Source of the DNA: Chitinophaga polysaccharea
Lineage (GTDB): Bacteria; Bacteroidota; Bacteroidia; Chitinophagales; Chitinophagaceae
DNA: 64,000 nucleotides
Direction: 5' to 3'
NCBI RefSeq assembly: GCF_007829335.1
Contig: NZ_VIWO01000004.1
Span: 496,001-560,000 of the forward strand
The notes beneath the pieces are model-generated. The model searched no databases, had not been told where the DNA came from, and saw only the letters and a program-made list of their open reading frames with translations. The position numbers were made by a program, and so were the translations under genes. The first letter of the stretch is position 1, and each line of letters begins with the position of its first letter. This document shows positions 52,176-62,132 of the stretch, one piece after another.

Positions 52176-54245
52176 ATGACAATGGCTAAATACTGGCGCT
52201 TTCTACCGCTGCTGGCGGTGGGGTTGACTGCTTATGCAAACAACACTCCGGATGACGACAAGGAAGTGAACAGGAAAAATGTGATACGCCTGGTGATGAA
52301 GCGTATCAATAATGAGCACTATGCTCCCAAAGCGTTAGACGACCAGTTTTCCCGTATCATCTGGAAGAAGTACTTACAGGCACTGGATGCCAATAAAAAC
52401 ACCCTGTTGCAATCCGATGTAGATGCGTTGCGCAAATATGAAACGTTGATAGATGATGAGCTGGCAAATCCTTCCCTGGAATATTTCAATGCCATCTATT
52501 CCTTGTCTATGCAGCGTTTGCGGGAATTGCAGGAGATATACCGTACCATCCTGGCGCAACCGATGAATTTTAAGGTGAAGGAAACCATACAGCCCGATCG
52601 CAGCAATGCCGTCTATCCTGCGGATGAAGCCGCCCGCCGGGAAGTATGGCGTAAAAGCCTGAAGTATCAGGTGTTGAAGAAAATGCTGGAGATACAACAG
52701 AAGGATAAAAGTAAATCTGACGCAGTCGCTGAAAAAGAAGCCCGGAAATCCGTGTTGATGTCTACTGATGGGCTGTTTAAGAGTCTCCTCAGCAACACTG
52801 CTTCAGATGATCGTTTCAGTGCTTATATGAATACGATTACCCTGGAGATGGATCCGCATACCAACTATATGGCGCCGGTAGATGCAAGCTTACGGGAGTC
52901 GATGATGACGCACCGTTATTACGGGTTAGGGCTGGAGCTTACCTCTAAAGAGGGCGATGTGGTGATCAAGCGGGTGATGCCCGGAGGCACCGCCGCTCAG
53001 AGCGGATTACTGCAGGCGGAAGACCATATCCTCAGCTTGAGCGATGAAACGGGCGCCATGATAGACATTACCGGGATGAGTATTGTAGAGGTATCGAAGA
53101 TGATCCGGGGGGAGAATAATTCTGCGCTGAAATTGTTGGTACGTAAAAGCACGGGAGTAGAGAAAGAGGTAACCGTAAAGCGGGGAGAGATCAAGGAAGA
53201 TGGTAATGCTGCGAAAAGTGCCGTGATTATAGCCGGCGCCAGGAAGATCGGTTACATCCAGTTGTCGGAATTTTACCTGGATCAGACCCGGACCGATGGC
53301 GCGCGTTGTGCCATAGATGTGGCCGCCGAAGTGGAGAAACTAAAACAGCAGGAGGTAAACGGCATCATCGTAGACCTGCGGGGAAATCCAGGTGGTTCGC
53401 TGGACCAGGTAGTAGCGATGACTGGTTTGTTTGTGAAAACAGGGCCGGTGGTACTGGAAAAAGACCGTACACGGATAGGGAGCTATCCTATTCAGAACGG
53501 CGATAAGCCGCTGTATGAAGGACCACTGGCAGTAATGGTAGATGAAGGCAGCGCTTCTGCCTCTGAAATTTTTTCTGCCGCCATACAGGATTATCGCCGG
53601 GGCATTATAGTAGGGAGCCCATCTTCCTACGGAAAGGGTACCATGCAGGCTACTTATCCAATGGGTAAGCTGGGTGATGCTGCCAAAGGAATTCCCGATG
53701 TCAGTTATGGTAGCCTGGCGTTGACCATCAGGAAATTTTACCGTATTAATGGGCATACAACCCAGCTGAATGGCGTAACGCCCGATGTTATTTTCCCCAG
53801 CCGCAGGGCTTATGCGAAGATAAAGGAGCGTGACAATGAAAGTGCGCTGGTAGCCGATACCATTGAAAAGGCCTACTATATACCGTATCCCGATGAAGCG
53901 GCGTTGAAGAAAGTGGCGGTTGCTGCGCAGGATCGCATTAACCGCGACAGCGCATTCAACGTGGTAAAACGCGATGTAGAGTGGCTGCGGGCGCATGATG
54001 CGCCGGTATACAGCCTGGAGAAAAATACGTTTAAGCAGCAATTGAGCGAAATCCAGTTGTATAACGACGCTATTGACAAGGCCGTAAAATTGCCTGCCGA
54101 TAAACAACTAACTATAAAAGGCACCTCTATAAAAGAAGCAACACCGGACAACCTGGCCAAATACCAGGAATGGATGAATAGCTATACGAAGGACAGGTAC
54201 CTGGCCGGAACAGTAGACATCCTGACGGATATGATAGGGAAATAG
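52176..54245 (+). CDS. Carboxy-terminal processing (tail-specific) protease, S41A, Prc-like
   Basis: 689 residues. Signal peptide MTMAKYWRFLPLLAVGLTAY ahead of NNTPD; the longer frame starts at a TTG inside the promoter and is rejected. An N-terminal TSP/DUF3340-like helical domain (about 30-215), a PDZ domain (about 235-320, HRYYGLGLELTSKEGDVVIK then PGGTAAQSG), and the S41 core with GIIVDLRGNPGGSLDQV, DEGSASASEIFSAA (catalytic Ser about 461) and GSPSSYGKGTMQ (Lys about 487, the usual 26-residue spacing), then a C-terminal DUF3340 region. Periplasmic degradation or processing of C-terminal tails. It lies just upstream of fecI/fecR and carries the same promoter box, so it may process FecR. 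Confidence 0.95.
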   Translation: MTMAKYWRFLPLLAVGLTAYANNTPDDDKEVNRKNVIRLVMKRINNEHYAPKALDDQFSRIIWKKYLQALDANKNTLLQSDVDALRKYETLIDDELANPSLEYFNAIYSLSMQRLRELQEIYRTILAQPMNFKVKETIQPDRSNAVYPADEAARREVWRKSLKYQVLKKMLEIQQKDKSKSDAVAEKEARKSVLMSTDGLFKSLLSNTASDDRFSAYMNTITLEMDPHTNYMAPVDASLRESMMTHRYYGLGLELTSKEGDVVIKRVMPGGTAAQSGLLQAEDHILSLSDETGAMIDITGMSIVEVSKMIRGENNSALKLLVRKSTGVEKEVTVKRGEIKEDGNAAKSAVIIAGARKIGYIQLSEFYLDQTRTDGARCAIDVAAEVEKLKQQEVNGIIVDLRGNPGGSLDQVVAMTGLFVKTGPVVLEKDRTRIGSYPIQNGDKPLYEGPLAVMVDEGSASASEIFSAAIQDYRRGIIVGSPSSYGKGTMQATYPMGKLGDAAKGIPDVSYGSLALTIRKFYRINGHTTQLNGVTPDVIFPSRRAYAKIKERDNESALVADTIEKAYYIPYPDEAALKKVAVAAQDRINRDSAFNVVKRDVEWLRAHDAPVYSLEKNTFKQQLSEIQLYNDAIDKAVKLPADKQLTIKGTSIKEATPDNLAKYQEWMNSYTKDRYLAGTVDILTDMIGK

Positions 54246-54310
54246 CCCGGAATTTTTCGGGATTTTAGCCTATTTTGCGTTGATAAATATACGGAGGGTG
54301 CCAAGGGGAT

Positions 54311-54862
54311 ATGTATCAACCAAATTCGATGGAGCCGGCTGCGTTTGAGGAGTTATTCCGCAGTCATTATTCTTTTTTATGCGCTACCGCTTACTATGTA
54401 GTAGGAGATGAAGACGCGGCCAAGGATATTGTCCAGGACTTTTTCCTCTATTTTTGGGACAAGCGCTTTATGATCCAGATTACGCAAAATTTTAAAAGTT
54501 ATGCCGCCCGCGCCGTACGTAATGCTTGCCTGAACTACCTGAAAAAAAAGGGTAAAGTCATTTTCAATGATCCATCCAGTTTTGTGGATGATGGGCTACC
54601 GCCTCCGGAAGATGACAAAGAACTTGAAGAAACACGAAATGCCGCCCTATGGGCGGCTATCGGCCGTTTACCCGTACAGCGCCAACGCATTTTTTTACTC
54701 AGCAACCGCGATGACCTTAAGTATAAAGACATTGCCGACCAGCTGAATATCTCTGTTAATACTGTTAAAACACAAATTAAACTAGCTTACCAATACCTGA
54801 GAAAGGAGTGCGAGTGGATGATCATTTATATCTCATTTTTATTTTTTTTAGATAAATACTGA
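54311..54862 (+). CDS. FecI-type ECF sigma factor (sigma-70 family, Bacteroidota group)
   Basis: 183 residues. Sigma region 2 (FEELFRSHYSFLCATAYYVV, DEDAAKDIVQDFFLYFWDKR, YAARAVRNACLNYLKKKGKV) and region 4 (AIGRLPVQRQRIFLLSNRDD, then KDIADQLNISVNTVKTQIKL) are complete. It is followed by a FecR anti-sigma gene and an STN-containing SusC, the standard cell-surface-signalling trio. A later in-frame Met (codon 7, 54329) is a possible alternative start. The box TTCACCCTTTTTT-N9-TTGCC is absent from its own upstream region (54246-54310), so the sigma gene seems not to be autoregulated at that site. Confidence 0.94.
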   Translation: MYQPNSMEPAAFEELFRSHYSFLCATAYYVVGDEDAAKDIVQDFFLYFWDKRFMIQITQNFKSYAARAVRNACLNYLKKKGKVIFNDPSSFVDDGLPPPEDDKELEETRNAALWAAIGRLPVQRQRIFLLSNRDDLKYKDIADQLNISVNTVKTQIKLAYQYLRKECEWMIIYISFLFFLDKY

Positions 54863-54868
54863 TTTCCC

Positions 54869-54903
54869 TTCACCCTTTTTTAAAACGCGGTTGCCTTTAA
54901 TAC
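54869..54903 (+). promoter_or_regulatory. Predicted FecI-type sigma promoter, copy 2 (fecR operon)
   Basis: TTCACCCTTTTTT (54869-54881), 9 bases, TTGCCTTTAATAC (54891-54903). Located between sigma and FecR, 9 bases before the FecR ATG at 54912. It gives the receptor operon a promoter separate from the sigma gene. Confidence 0.8.
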
Positions 54904-54911
54904 AGATCGTT

Positions 54912-56048
54912 ATGGATACACCAGGCAAGGACATAAATTGGGACAAACTACTGGATGCATTGGAAAATGCGGATACTGCCTCTCTGAATGAAGAGGAGCA
55001 GGCCATGTTACGGGCAGCCAGTGAGATGAAGAGCCGGGTGCAATCGGCAGACAAGTTCCCGACAGAAGAAGGGTGGCAACGGTTTGTAGCAGCACGCGAC
55101 AACCGGCCACTGAAAGTAAGCTGGAGAAAAAGAGTAGCTGTAGCGGCTGCCGTAACAGCACTGGTAGCAGGAACAGGATGGTGGTGGCAACATCACCGTT
55201 CTACAGGCAAATCCTCCGGCCTGATGGCCAAAGCGGATTTGAAACCGTCTGTACGGCCACAGATCCACTTATCTAACGGAAAGATAATGACGCTGGATAG
55301 TGCCGGTACCGCTGTACAAAATGTGAATGGTACCGCTATCAGGGCTAATAACAGCGAAGTGATATATGAGGGTAGTAATGGAGCCGCCACGCCACAACAG
55401 GATACCCTGGTAGTACCCCGGGGAAATACCATCCGGGTAGTATTGAGCGATGGTACTAAAGTTTGTGTAAATGCCGAATCAGAATTAGTATATCCTTCTG
55501 GCTTCAATGGACTTAAGCGGGAAGTACAGGTGAAAGGAGAGGCGTTCTTTGAAGTGGCTGCTAATCCGCAGCAACCTTTCATCGTACATGCAAAGGGGGT
55601 GGCCATCAATGTATTGGGTACCGCTTTCAATGTAAACACCTATACAGTGAGTATACAAACCACCCTTACATCCGGTAAGGTAAGTACCGTAGCGGATGGA
55701 CAAAATGTGGTGTTATCACCCGGGCAACAGTCTATCTATAACAGTCAAACGAAGACATTACAACAACAGACAGTAGATACCAGAATCTTTACAGCCTGGA
55801 AAGACGGCGATATTTATTTCGAAGAAACAAGTTTATCAACCATTTTGAACAGCCTTGGGCGTAGCTTCGATTACGAATTTAAGTTTGAAGATGCATCATT
55901 GGAAAAATTAAGTTTTACACTGGACATGCGTACGCCGGAAGATCTGCAGCAGGTGCTGGATCGTATCAGTCTCACCAACGGCGATGTTAAATTCCGGGTA
56001 CAGGGCAGAACCATTTATGTAAGACGTTCCGGGCAAACAGGAAAATGA
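54912..56048 (+). CDS. FecR-type anti-sigma/signal-transducing membrane protein
   Basis: 378 residues from MDTPGKDINWDKLLDALENA; the frame's earlier TTG start at 54891 lies in the promoter. A cytoplasmic N-terminal domain (1-78) precedes a single TM helix (about 80-98, VAVAAAVTALVAGTG, then WWWQHH). The periplasmic FecR domain (about 160-260: PRGNTIRVVLSDGTKVCVNA, LVYPSGFNGLKREVQVKGEA and the HAKGVAINVLGTAFNV strand) is followed by DUF4974 (about 295-375, DGDIYFEETSLSTILNSLGR). It binds FecI at the cytoplasmic face and receives the receptor's signal in the periplasm. Confidence 0.95.
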   Translation: MDTPGKDINWDKLLDALENADTASLNEEEQAMLRAASEMKSRVQSADKFPTEEGWQRFVAARDNRPLKVSWRKRVAVAAAVTALVAGTGWWWQHHRSTGKSSGLMAKADLKPSVRPQIHLSNGKIMTLDSAGTAVQNVNGTAIRANNSEVIYEGSNGAATPQQDTLVVPRGNTIRVVLSDGTKVCVNAESELVYPSGFNGLKREVQVKGEAFFEVAANPQQPFIVHAKGVAINVLGTAFNVNTYTVSIQTTLTSGKVSTVADGQNVVLSPGQQSIYNSQTKTLQQQTVDTRIFTAWKDGDIYFEETSLSTILNSLGRSFDYEFKFEDASLEKLSFTLDMRTPEDLQQVLDRISLTNGDVKFRVQGRTIYVRRSGQTGK

Positions 56049-56132
56049 AAAAAAATCGGGTAGAAACACTACAACAGGCTATTGTCATGTGTAAGGCTAC
56101 GCAGGGAGTTTAATCTTTAATATCAAACCAAA

Positions 56133-59100
56133 ATGAAAAAAATGTTGGGCTTACCTTCATTCAGGAGGGTCATGCAGGGCTATGCCGTGCCGCTACTGCT
56201 GCTATGCTTTTTATTGCTGGTTACCGGTATTGTACGGGCACAGGATAATTATTCCGTGTTGGACAGCCGGATCACGTATCATGCCAACGGCTTGCCTTTG
56301 CCCACGGTGTTAAAAGAGATTCGTACCATCACGAAGCTCCGGTTTACCTATAATAATGACCTGGTGCGCAAAGGGCCTGCAGTAACCGTAGATCAGAAGA
56401 ACGGTACGCTGCGGGAGCTGTTGAAACGGGTGCTGGCCAACAGTGGTCTTGAGTTTATGGAGGACCTGGGCGGCGTGGTTATTTATGCCGAAAAGCCAAC
56501 ATCGGGTAGTGAAAAAATTACCGAAAAAGATGTGGCCTTCCGCGTACTGGGGCAGGTATATACCGCCGATGGAGAGCCGCTGGCAGGAGCCACGGTGCAG
56601 ATCCTGGGCTCTAAAGACGGGACTACTACCGCCAGTGATGGCGTATTTTCCCTGTGGATGAAGGATCATCAACAGTTCCGGGTGTCCATGCTGGGGATGA
56701 AAACGGTGGTACGTGCTGTAACGAGAGCAGACGCGGAGAAAGTATTTATGAAAATCAAGCTGGACACAGCGGCACAAGCGATCAGCGAAGTAGTAGTAAA
56801 CGGGTATCAGAAAATCGATGCCCGTATGTCTACTGCCGCTGTGTATACCCTGACCGCTGCGGAAGCTTTACAGCCTGGCGAAACTTCTATCGATAAGATG
56901 TTGCAGGGCAAAGTACCGGGCCTGATGATCCTGAATTCTTCCGGTAGTGTAAATGCCCGTCCTACCGTTCGTATGCGTGGAACCTCTACTTTTGTAGGGA
57001 ATGCCAGTCCGCTCTGGGTAATTGATGATGTGGTAAGGCCTGATCCGGTTGATATTTCTGCTACCCAGTTAAATAATGTGATATCCGATGCCCAAACAGG
57101 TGATTTTTCCTTGATAGGAGGAGCTATCAGCGGCCTGAATCCCTATGATATTGAAAAAATTACTTTCCTGAAAGATGCTGCTGCTACCGCTATTTACGGT
57201 GTACGTGCTGCCAACGGGGTGATCGTAGTAACCACCAAAAGGGGGAAAGCAGGCCCCATGCAGGTGTCTTACAATACCAGCCTTTCATTTCAGCAACGTC
57301 CTTCCTATAGTAATCTCAACCTGATGAATTCTCAACAGCGGGTGCAGTTATCCCGGGAATTGTATGCTGGCGGATTATTGCAGAATACCAGCAATGGCCT
57401 GGCAGAGAATATTTCATATGAAGGACTGTTGCAGGCGCTCAACTCCAGGCAGATTACAGAGCCTCAGTTTAAAACAGCAGTAGGTAAACTGCAAACCAAT
57501 AATACCGACTGGTTCAAGCTGTTATTCCGGAATGCATTTAACATGACTCATTCGGTGAGCATGGGTGGAGGCGCGGGTAAAACTACCTACTATGGTTCGC
57601 TTAGTTATACGGATGGTAAGGGCGCAGCACAGTTAGATGGCCTAAAACGATATACCGCCGATCTGGCCATTCATTCAGAAGCTACTAAAAGATTGACGCT
57701 GGATTTTAAGTTAATGGGCAACTATAGTGAGTCGAAGGGATATTATGCAGGCGTAAATCCATTGAATTATGCGTTACAGACTTCCAGGATATTGGACCCC
57801 AGTGCTATCTATCCCGTAAATACCTCGGGCAACGGTATTTTGCCAAAGCCGCCTCCAATTACATTTAACATGCTGAATGAATTGGCGCAAACGGAAAACA
57901 ACAATAGTATAAGATCCATGACCGTAGGCTTGGGGATAAGTTATAAAATCGCTAAAGGCCTGGTGTTCCGGAATACGTCGAGTGCAATTACAGATGCCGC
58001 CGAATCTATGCAGGCGGCTTATGAAGGCAGCAAAGCGATATCGGATAAGCGGGGCTGGAACCTGGGATTTGAACCAAATGATAAGCAGTTGGCACAATCG
58101 CCTATCCCATACGGTGGCATTGCAACGATGGCCAATCAGAATGTGCTGACACTAAATACCCGTAATATGCTGGAATATAACACAGGTCTGTTTAAAGACC
58201 GCGACCAGTTTATTGCCTCAGCGGGGGTGGAAATTAACTCCAGCCAGATAAAAGGAGTATCTTCTACGCAACCGGGGTATTTCCCTGACCGTGGCATGGC
58301 CTTTTTCCCAAGCCCTGCGAGCATGTTTGCCATTGGCAGAACTACCCTTACCAGGGTGCTGACCAACACCCTGTCCATGTTCGGTACTGCCACCTATAGC
58401 CTTAACAGCCGGTATATTTTCAGTGCTACAGTGCGAACAGATGGTTCTAACAGGTTTGGTCAGTATTCCAATGCTAAGTTTTTACCCAACTTCGGTCTGG
58501 CAGGAAAATGGAATGTTACCAGTGAATCGTGGTTACAAACCAGCCGGATTTTTAGCGGCCTCGATTTAAGGGCCACCTTTGGTACCCAGGGGAATGTTGT
58601 GTCGGCTGTAGGCCCAGAGCTGATTGCCAGCTATCTCCCTGCTACAAAGGATAATTACAACCCGGTTACAGGAGTACCGTTCCTGAATATCAAAAGTTTA
58701 CCTTATCCCGATTTACGTTGGGAGAAAACGTATCAGTGGAACTTTGGCGTAGACCTGTCTTTATTCGACCGCCGTGTAAATGTAAATGCAGACTATTATA
58801 TCAAGCATAGTAAAGACCTGATTGTTAGCCGGATACTGCCATTCGAATATGGAATTGCTGATATGTATAAAAACGCAGGGACACTTACCAACCAGGGGCT
58901 GGAAATTCATCTCGGTGTAGAAGCGATACGCAGCAAGAACGTTAATTTAACATTGAATTTTATTAATAGTAAGAATTTTAACCAGATTGGCGCTAATGAT
59001 TTCCATAACAATTATGCAGACTATCTGACTGGCCGGGCATTCGTTCCTGGCCGGCCGATCAGCGGGTTTTATTCTTATATATATACAGGGCTGAACGGAA

Positions 59101-59723
59101 CTAATGGTCTTCCTACTTTTCACATTCCGGGCGACAAAGCAAACTTAGATGACCCCACCACCTTCCTGGTATATTCGGGCCAGCTTCAACCTGTATTTAA
59201 TGGTAGTTTCTCAACATCATTCAGGTATAAAAGTTTCGCCACGACAGCAGAATTTTACTACGCACTGGGCGGGCATAAACGCCTGAATCCATTAAGTACA
59301 CAGGTGCAGTCAAACAATGGCGTGCCTACGCCTTTTACCAATGTGAGTAAGGAATTGATTGACCGTTGGCGTAAGCCAGGTGATGAAAAGGTAACCAATG
59401 TGCCAGCTATTGTTGATATGACTACCAATACTTTCTATGGCAATTTTCCCGACGATGTATATGCAGCCTACAATCAATCAGATCTTCGCGTAGTGAATAG
59501 CAGCTTTATGCGTTGCCGGAGCTTCAGGCTTGACTATTTCTGGCCACAACAAATGGTAAGAAGAATAAGGGTGAAAAGTATCACTACCGGGTTCTTTATT
59601 AATAACCTGTTTACCGTGGCAAGCAGCAAGCTGCATGGACAAGATCCGGAAATTGATGGCGTTGGTACCACTGCGTTGCCTATTACCCGGCAGTATGGCT
59701 TCAATATGAATGTGAACTTTTAA
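56133..59723 (+). CDS. SusC/RagA-like receptor with N-terminal STN signalling domain
   Basis: 1196 residues. Signal peptide (to about 37, VTGIVRAQDN), STN (secretin/TonB N-terminal) domain (about 40-120, SRITYHANGLPLPTVLKEIR then TITKLRFTYNNDLV), CarboxypepD_reg-like domain (about 135-210), plug (about 230-345, with NGYQKIDARMSTAAVYTLTA, MLQGKVPGLMIL and ATAIYGVRAANGVIVVTTKR) and a beta-barrel ending MNVNF. The STN domain contacts FecR, so substrate binding can switch on FecI. It is encoded 84 bases after FecR, and SusD follows 9 bases later. Confidence 0.96.
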   Translation: MKKMLGLPSFRRVMQGYAVPLLLLCFLLLVTGIVRAQDNYSVLDSRITYHANGLPLPTVLKEIRTITKLRFTYNNDLVRKGPAVTVDQKNGTLRELLKRVLANSGLEFMEDLGGVVIYAEKPTSGSEKITEKDVAFRVLGQVYTADGEPLAGATVQILGSKDGTTTASDGVFSLWMKDHQQFRVSMLGMKTVVRAVTRADAEKVFMKIKLDTAAQAISEVVVNGYQKIDARMSTAAVYTLTAAEALQPGETSIDKMLQGKVPGLMILNSSGSVNARPTVRMRGTSTFVGNASPLWVIDDVVRPDPVDISATQLNNVISDAQTGDFSLIGGAISGLNPYDIEKITFLKDAAATAIYGVRAANGVIVVTTKRGKAGPMQVSYNTSLSFQQRPSYSNLNLMNSQQRVQLSRELYAGGLLQNTSNGLAENISYEGLLQALNSRQITEPQFKTAVGKLQTNNTDWFKLLFRNAFNMTHSVSMGGGAGKTTYYGSLSYTDGKGAAQLDGLKRYTADLAIHSEATKRLTLDFKLMGNYSESKGYYAGVNPLNYALQTSRILDPSAIYPVNTSGNGILPKPPPITFNMLNELAQTENNNSIRSMTVGLGISYKIAKGLVFRNTSSAITDAAESMQAAYEGSKAISDKRGWNLGFEPNDKQLAQSPIPYGGIATMANQNVLTLNTRNMLEYNTGLFKDRDQFIASAGVEINSSQIKGVSSTQPGYFPDRGMAFFPSPASMFAIGRTTLTRVLTNTLSMFGTATYSLNSRYIFSATVRTDGSNRFGQYSNAKFLPNFGLAGKWNVTSESWLQTSRIFSGLDLRATFGTQGNVVSAVGPELIASYLPATKDNYNPVTGVPFLNIKSLPYPDLRWEKTYQWNFGVDLSLFDRRVNVNADYYIKHSKDLIVSRILPFEYGIADMYKNAGTLTNQGLEIHLGVEAIRSKNVNLTLNFINSKNFNQIGANDFHNNYADYLTGRAFVPGRPISGFYSYIYTGLNGTNGLPTFHIPGDKANLDDPTTFLVYSGQLQPVFNGSFSTSFRYKSFATTAEFYYALGGHKRLNPLSTQVQSNNGVPTPFTNVSKELIDRWRKPGDEKVTNVPAIVDMTTNTFYGNFPDDVYAAYNQSDLRVVNSSFMRCRSFRLDYFWPQQMVRRIRVKSITTGFFINNLFTVASSKLHGQDPEIDGVGTTALPITRQYGFNMNVNF

Positions 59724-59732
59724 AACGAGCGT

Positions 59733-61241
59733 ATGAAAAAGATAATAATCATCGCCTTAGCAGGATTAAGCATGACGTCCTGCAAGAAATTCCTGGAAGA
59801 ACGGTCACAGTCAGATGTTATCCCAAAAACGACTAAAGATTTTGGAGAAATTTTGTACACCAATGGTTATCCAACTACCGGTACGCTGATGCAGCCTTAC
59901 CTGGTGATGATGGATGATGATATCCAATGTTATAATGGCCCTGCCATTGCAGACCAGCAGGCAACGATCACTGCCAATGCCGGTGCATTTCAGTGGCAAC
60001 CAAATTTTATTGATGTATGCAACCGGGCTGGTAGCAGTGATGCAAAAAACTTCAATTCATGGGGTGTTTATTATCAGATGATCCTGGGCGCGAATGTTGC
60101 CCTGCAGTATCTTGATAATTCTGTTGGCAGTGCCGCTGAAAAAGCCCAGTATAAAGGAGAAGCTTATACATTGCGGGCATTCTATAATTTTATGCTGGTA
60201 AATTTATATGCCAGGCCGTACAACGATTCCGCAACTACGCCTGATAAAAGCATCGGCATTCCGCTTAAATTAGATGCAAATCTCTCTGAGGTATTGCCTA
60301 AACAGAATACAGTAAAAGAGGTATACACGCAGATTACGAAGGACCTGGACAGCGCCATTTATTTTCTCAGCCAGGATAAATCGGAGCGGAAGTTATTCCG
60401 TATTTCGCATGTGGCGGCACATTTGCTGGCCAGCCGGGTTTATTTATACATGGAACAATGGGATAAAGCAATTGAGCATGCCAACTATGTGATCGATTAT
60501 CATCCGCAGTTGATGGATCTTAGTACCTGGGGTGATCCGGATATAACCGAAAAGCCAATTGTAGGTATAGGGAATGTAGAAACGATCTGGTATTATGGCT
60601 CCGTATCGGAGCATACCGTAACCGGCACATCCGGTGCCTATGACGTGTCAGCCGACCTGATAAGCAAGTTCGAACCGAACGATCTCCGGAATGGTATTTA
60701 TTTCTTTGTTACGCCAGATGTGTTGAAAGAATATGTAACTCCTGACTTCTTACAGCAGAAGAACTTAGATAGCAACATTCCGAATAGCCAGGGCCAGATA
60801 AATATGGGAAGCAGCTGGCGTAGTTCCGAAGCATATCTCAACAGGGCAGAAGCATATGTACAGTTATATAAAACCAAAGGCGATGCCGGTGCGGCACAAC
60901 AAGCCTTAAATAGTTTGAATACGCTTCGTGCCAAACGCTTTAGTACAAACAGTTTTATTCCGTGGACGATACATCCGGCAGAGGTATTACTGCAAATGTG
61001 CCGCGACGAGCGCAGAAGGGAGTTATTTGCTGAAGGCGCCCATCGCTGGATGGATCTGAGGAGATATGGAATGCCGGCAATTACACATTATTATGTTCCG
61101 ACACTGGGAGGCGGAAACCAGGTTTTTACTTTGCCCAGGCGTGATCCGCAGTATGTATTACCTATTCCAAATGATGTATTGCTCCGGAATTTGTCTCTGA
61201 TTCAAAACCCCCAACTGGGCAACTTAAGGCAACCACAATAA
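59733..61241 (+). CDS. SusD/RagB-like outer-membrane lipoprotein
   Basis: 502 residues: signal MKKIIIIALAGLSMTSC with acylated Cys17, then CKKFLEERSQSDVIPKTTKD. TPR-like helices (KGEAYTLRAFYNFMLVNLYA, SRVYLYMEQWDKAIEHANYV) and the C-terminal SSEAYLNRAEAYVQLYK and CRDERRRELFAEGAHRWMDL segments are all classic SusD. It forms a lid on the STN-SusC channel encoded 9 bases upstream. It is followed 12 bases later by a metallopeptidase-like lipoprotein, a pairing often seen in peptide-oriented SusC/D loci. Confidence 0.95.
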   Translation: MKKIIIIALAGLSMTSCKKFLEERSQSDVIPKTTKDFGEILYTNGYPTTGTLMQPYLVMMDDDIQCYNGPAIADQQATITANAGAFQWQPNFIDVCNRAGSSDAKNFNSWGVYYQMILGANVALQYLDNSVGSAAEKAQYKGEAYTLRAFYNFMLVNLYARPYNDSATTPDKSIGIPLKLDANLSEVLPKQNTVKEVYTQITKDLDSAIYFLSQDKSERKLFRISHVAAHLLASRVYLYMEQWDKAIEHANYVIDYHPQLMDLSTWGDPDITEKPIVGIGNVETIWYYGSVSEHTVTGTSGAYDVSADLISKFEPNDLRNGIYFFVTPDVLKEYVTPDFLQQKNLDSNIPNSQGQINMGSSWRSSEAYLNRAEAYVQLYKTKGDAGAAQQALNSLNTLRAKRFSTNSFIPWTIHPAEVLLQMCRDERRRELFAEGAHRWMDLRRYGMPAITHYYVPTLGGGNQVFTLPRRDPQYVLPIPNDVLLRNLSLIQNPQLGNLRQPQ

Positions 61242-61253
61242 TTATAGCTGATC

Positions 61254-62132
61254 ATGCAAAAACGAATTTTTATGCATCGTTTCTCTCTTCGTAATATCAT
61301 TATCGTATTATTACCATTATTGTGGTGGACAATATCATCCTGCAAAAAGGAAAAGGTGACGGCTGATACAGTACCTGACTTCTATGCGTTACCACAGGGT
61401 AATCAGCCTTACGATGATTCTATCGTAGCGTTTCACAAAAAGTATGGCTCTTATATCCTCTATAAATATACACAGCAGGACTTAAGATACGATTACACCT
61501 CGATTATCAGAATCATTGCGCCCCCCGGAAATCCTGCTTATATAGCTAACACACTGCAGTTCTTTAAATCGCAGTGCCTTGATTTCTATCCGGAGAGTTT
61601 TTTACAGAAAACAATGCCGGTCCGCATCATGTTGGCAGCTTCTCTTGATACATTTACCCGCTTACTCCCCGATACTGCCAGATCTTATGGCGGTTTTGCA
61701 GCCACCAGCAGGATGCTCTGTATCGGATGGACGGATAGTACGTTGATGCATTTGTCGCCAGCACGGTTTAAGGAAACAAGGGGATTCGCGCACCGGGCTT
61801 ATGCCTGGCAAGCGGCACAAGCGGGGTCTCTGAAAATACCTGCCGATTTTATTAAGTATATTCCGGACAGCTACCTCAGCGTTCCCTGGGATGTAAGAAC
61901 GGTGGGCCTTGTGGAACAGATAAACCAGATCGATGATGGAAGCCGGAATGTAGCATGGGATTTTGCTGCTTTTGTTGGTATGATTACAAGGCATTCAAAA
62001 ACTGAGTTGGACGCTACTTTTTTAAAGCCTTCCTATGATACCAGGGGATTGATATTGGCTAAATACAACGCCGTTATCAGGTATTATAAAGAACAAGGTA
62101 TCGACCTGCAGGCTATAGGTAATCTCCCCTGA
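61254..62132 (+). CDS. Degenerate zinc-metallopeptidase-like lipoprotein
   Basis: 292 residues. Lipoprotein signal ending WWTISSC (acylated Cys30); an alternative start at 61272 leaves the signal intact. Layout matches the 'putative zinc-binding metallopeptidase' lipoproteins found beside SusC/D, with F-A-H at 178-180, the WDFAAFVGMI segment (235-244) where those have EDFAE, and the C-terminal KYNAVIRYYKEQGIDLQAIG region. Where active members read HEFAH, this one has RGFAH: the first His and the Glu are lost, so catalysis is not expected. It probably serves as a surface binding protein for a peptide-like substrate. Last gene of the fecR-susC-susD operon. Confidence 0.78.
   Translation: MQKRIFMHRFSLRNIIIVLLPLLWWTISSCKKEKVTADTVPDFYALPQGNQPYDDSIVAFHKKYGSYILYKYTQQDLRYDYTSIIRIIAPPGNPAYIANTLQFFKSQCLDFYPESFLQKTMPVRIMLAASLDTFTRLLPDTARSYGGFAATSRMLCIGWTDSTLMHLSPARFKETRGFAHRAYAWQAAQAGSLKIPADFIKYIPDSYLSVPWDVRTVGLVEQINQIDDGSRNVAWDFAAFVGMITRHSKTELDATFLKPSYDTRGLILAKYNAVIRYYKEQGIDLQAIGNLP

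Noticed and set aside
53340..54107. Antisense open frame of 255 codons under the protease
   Set aside because: Shadow of the S41 gene with no recognisable domain.
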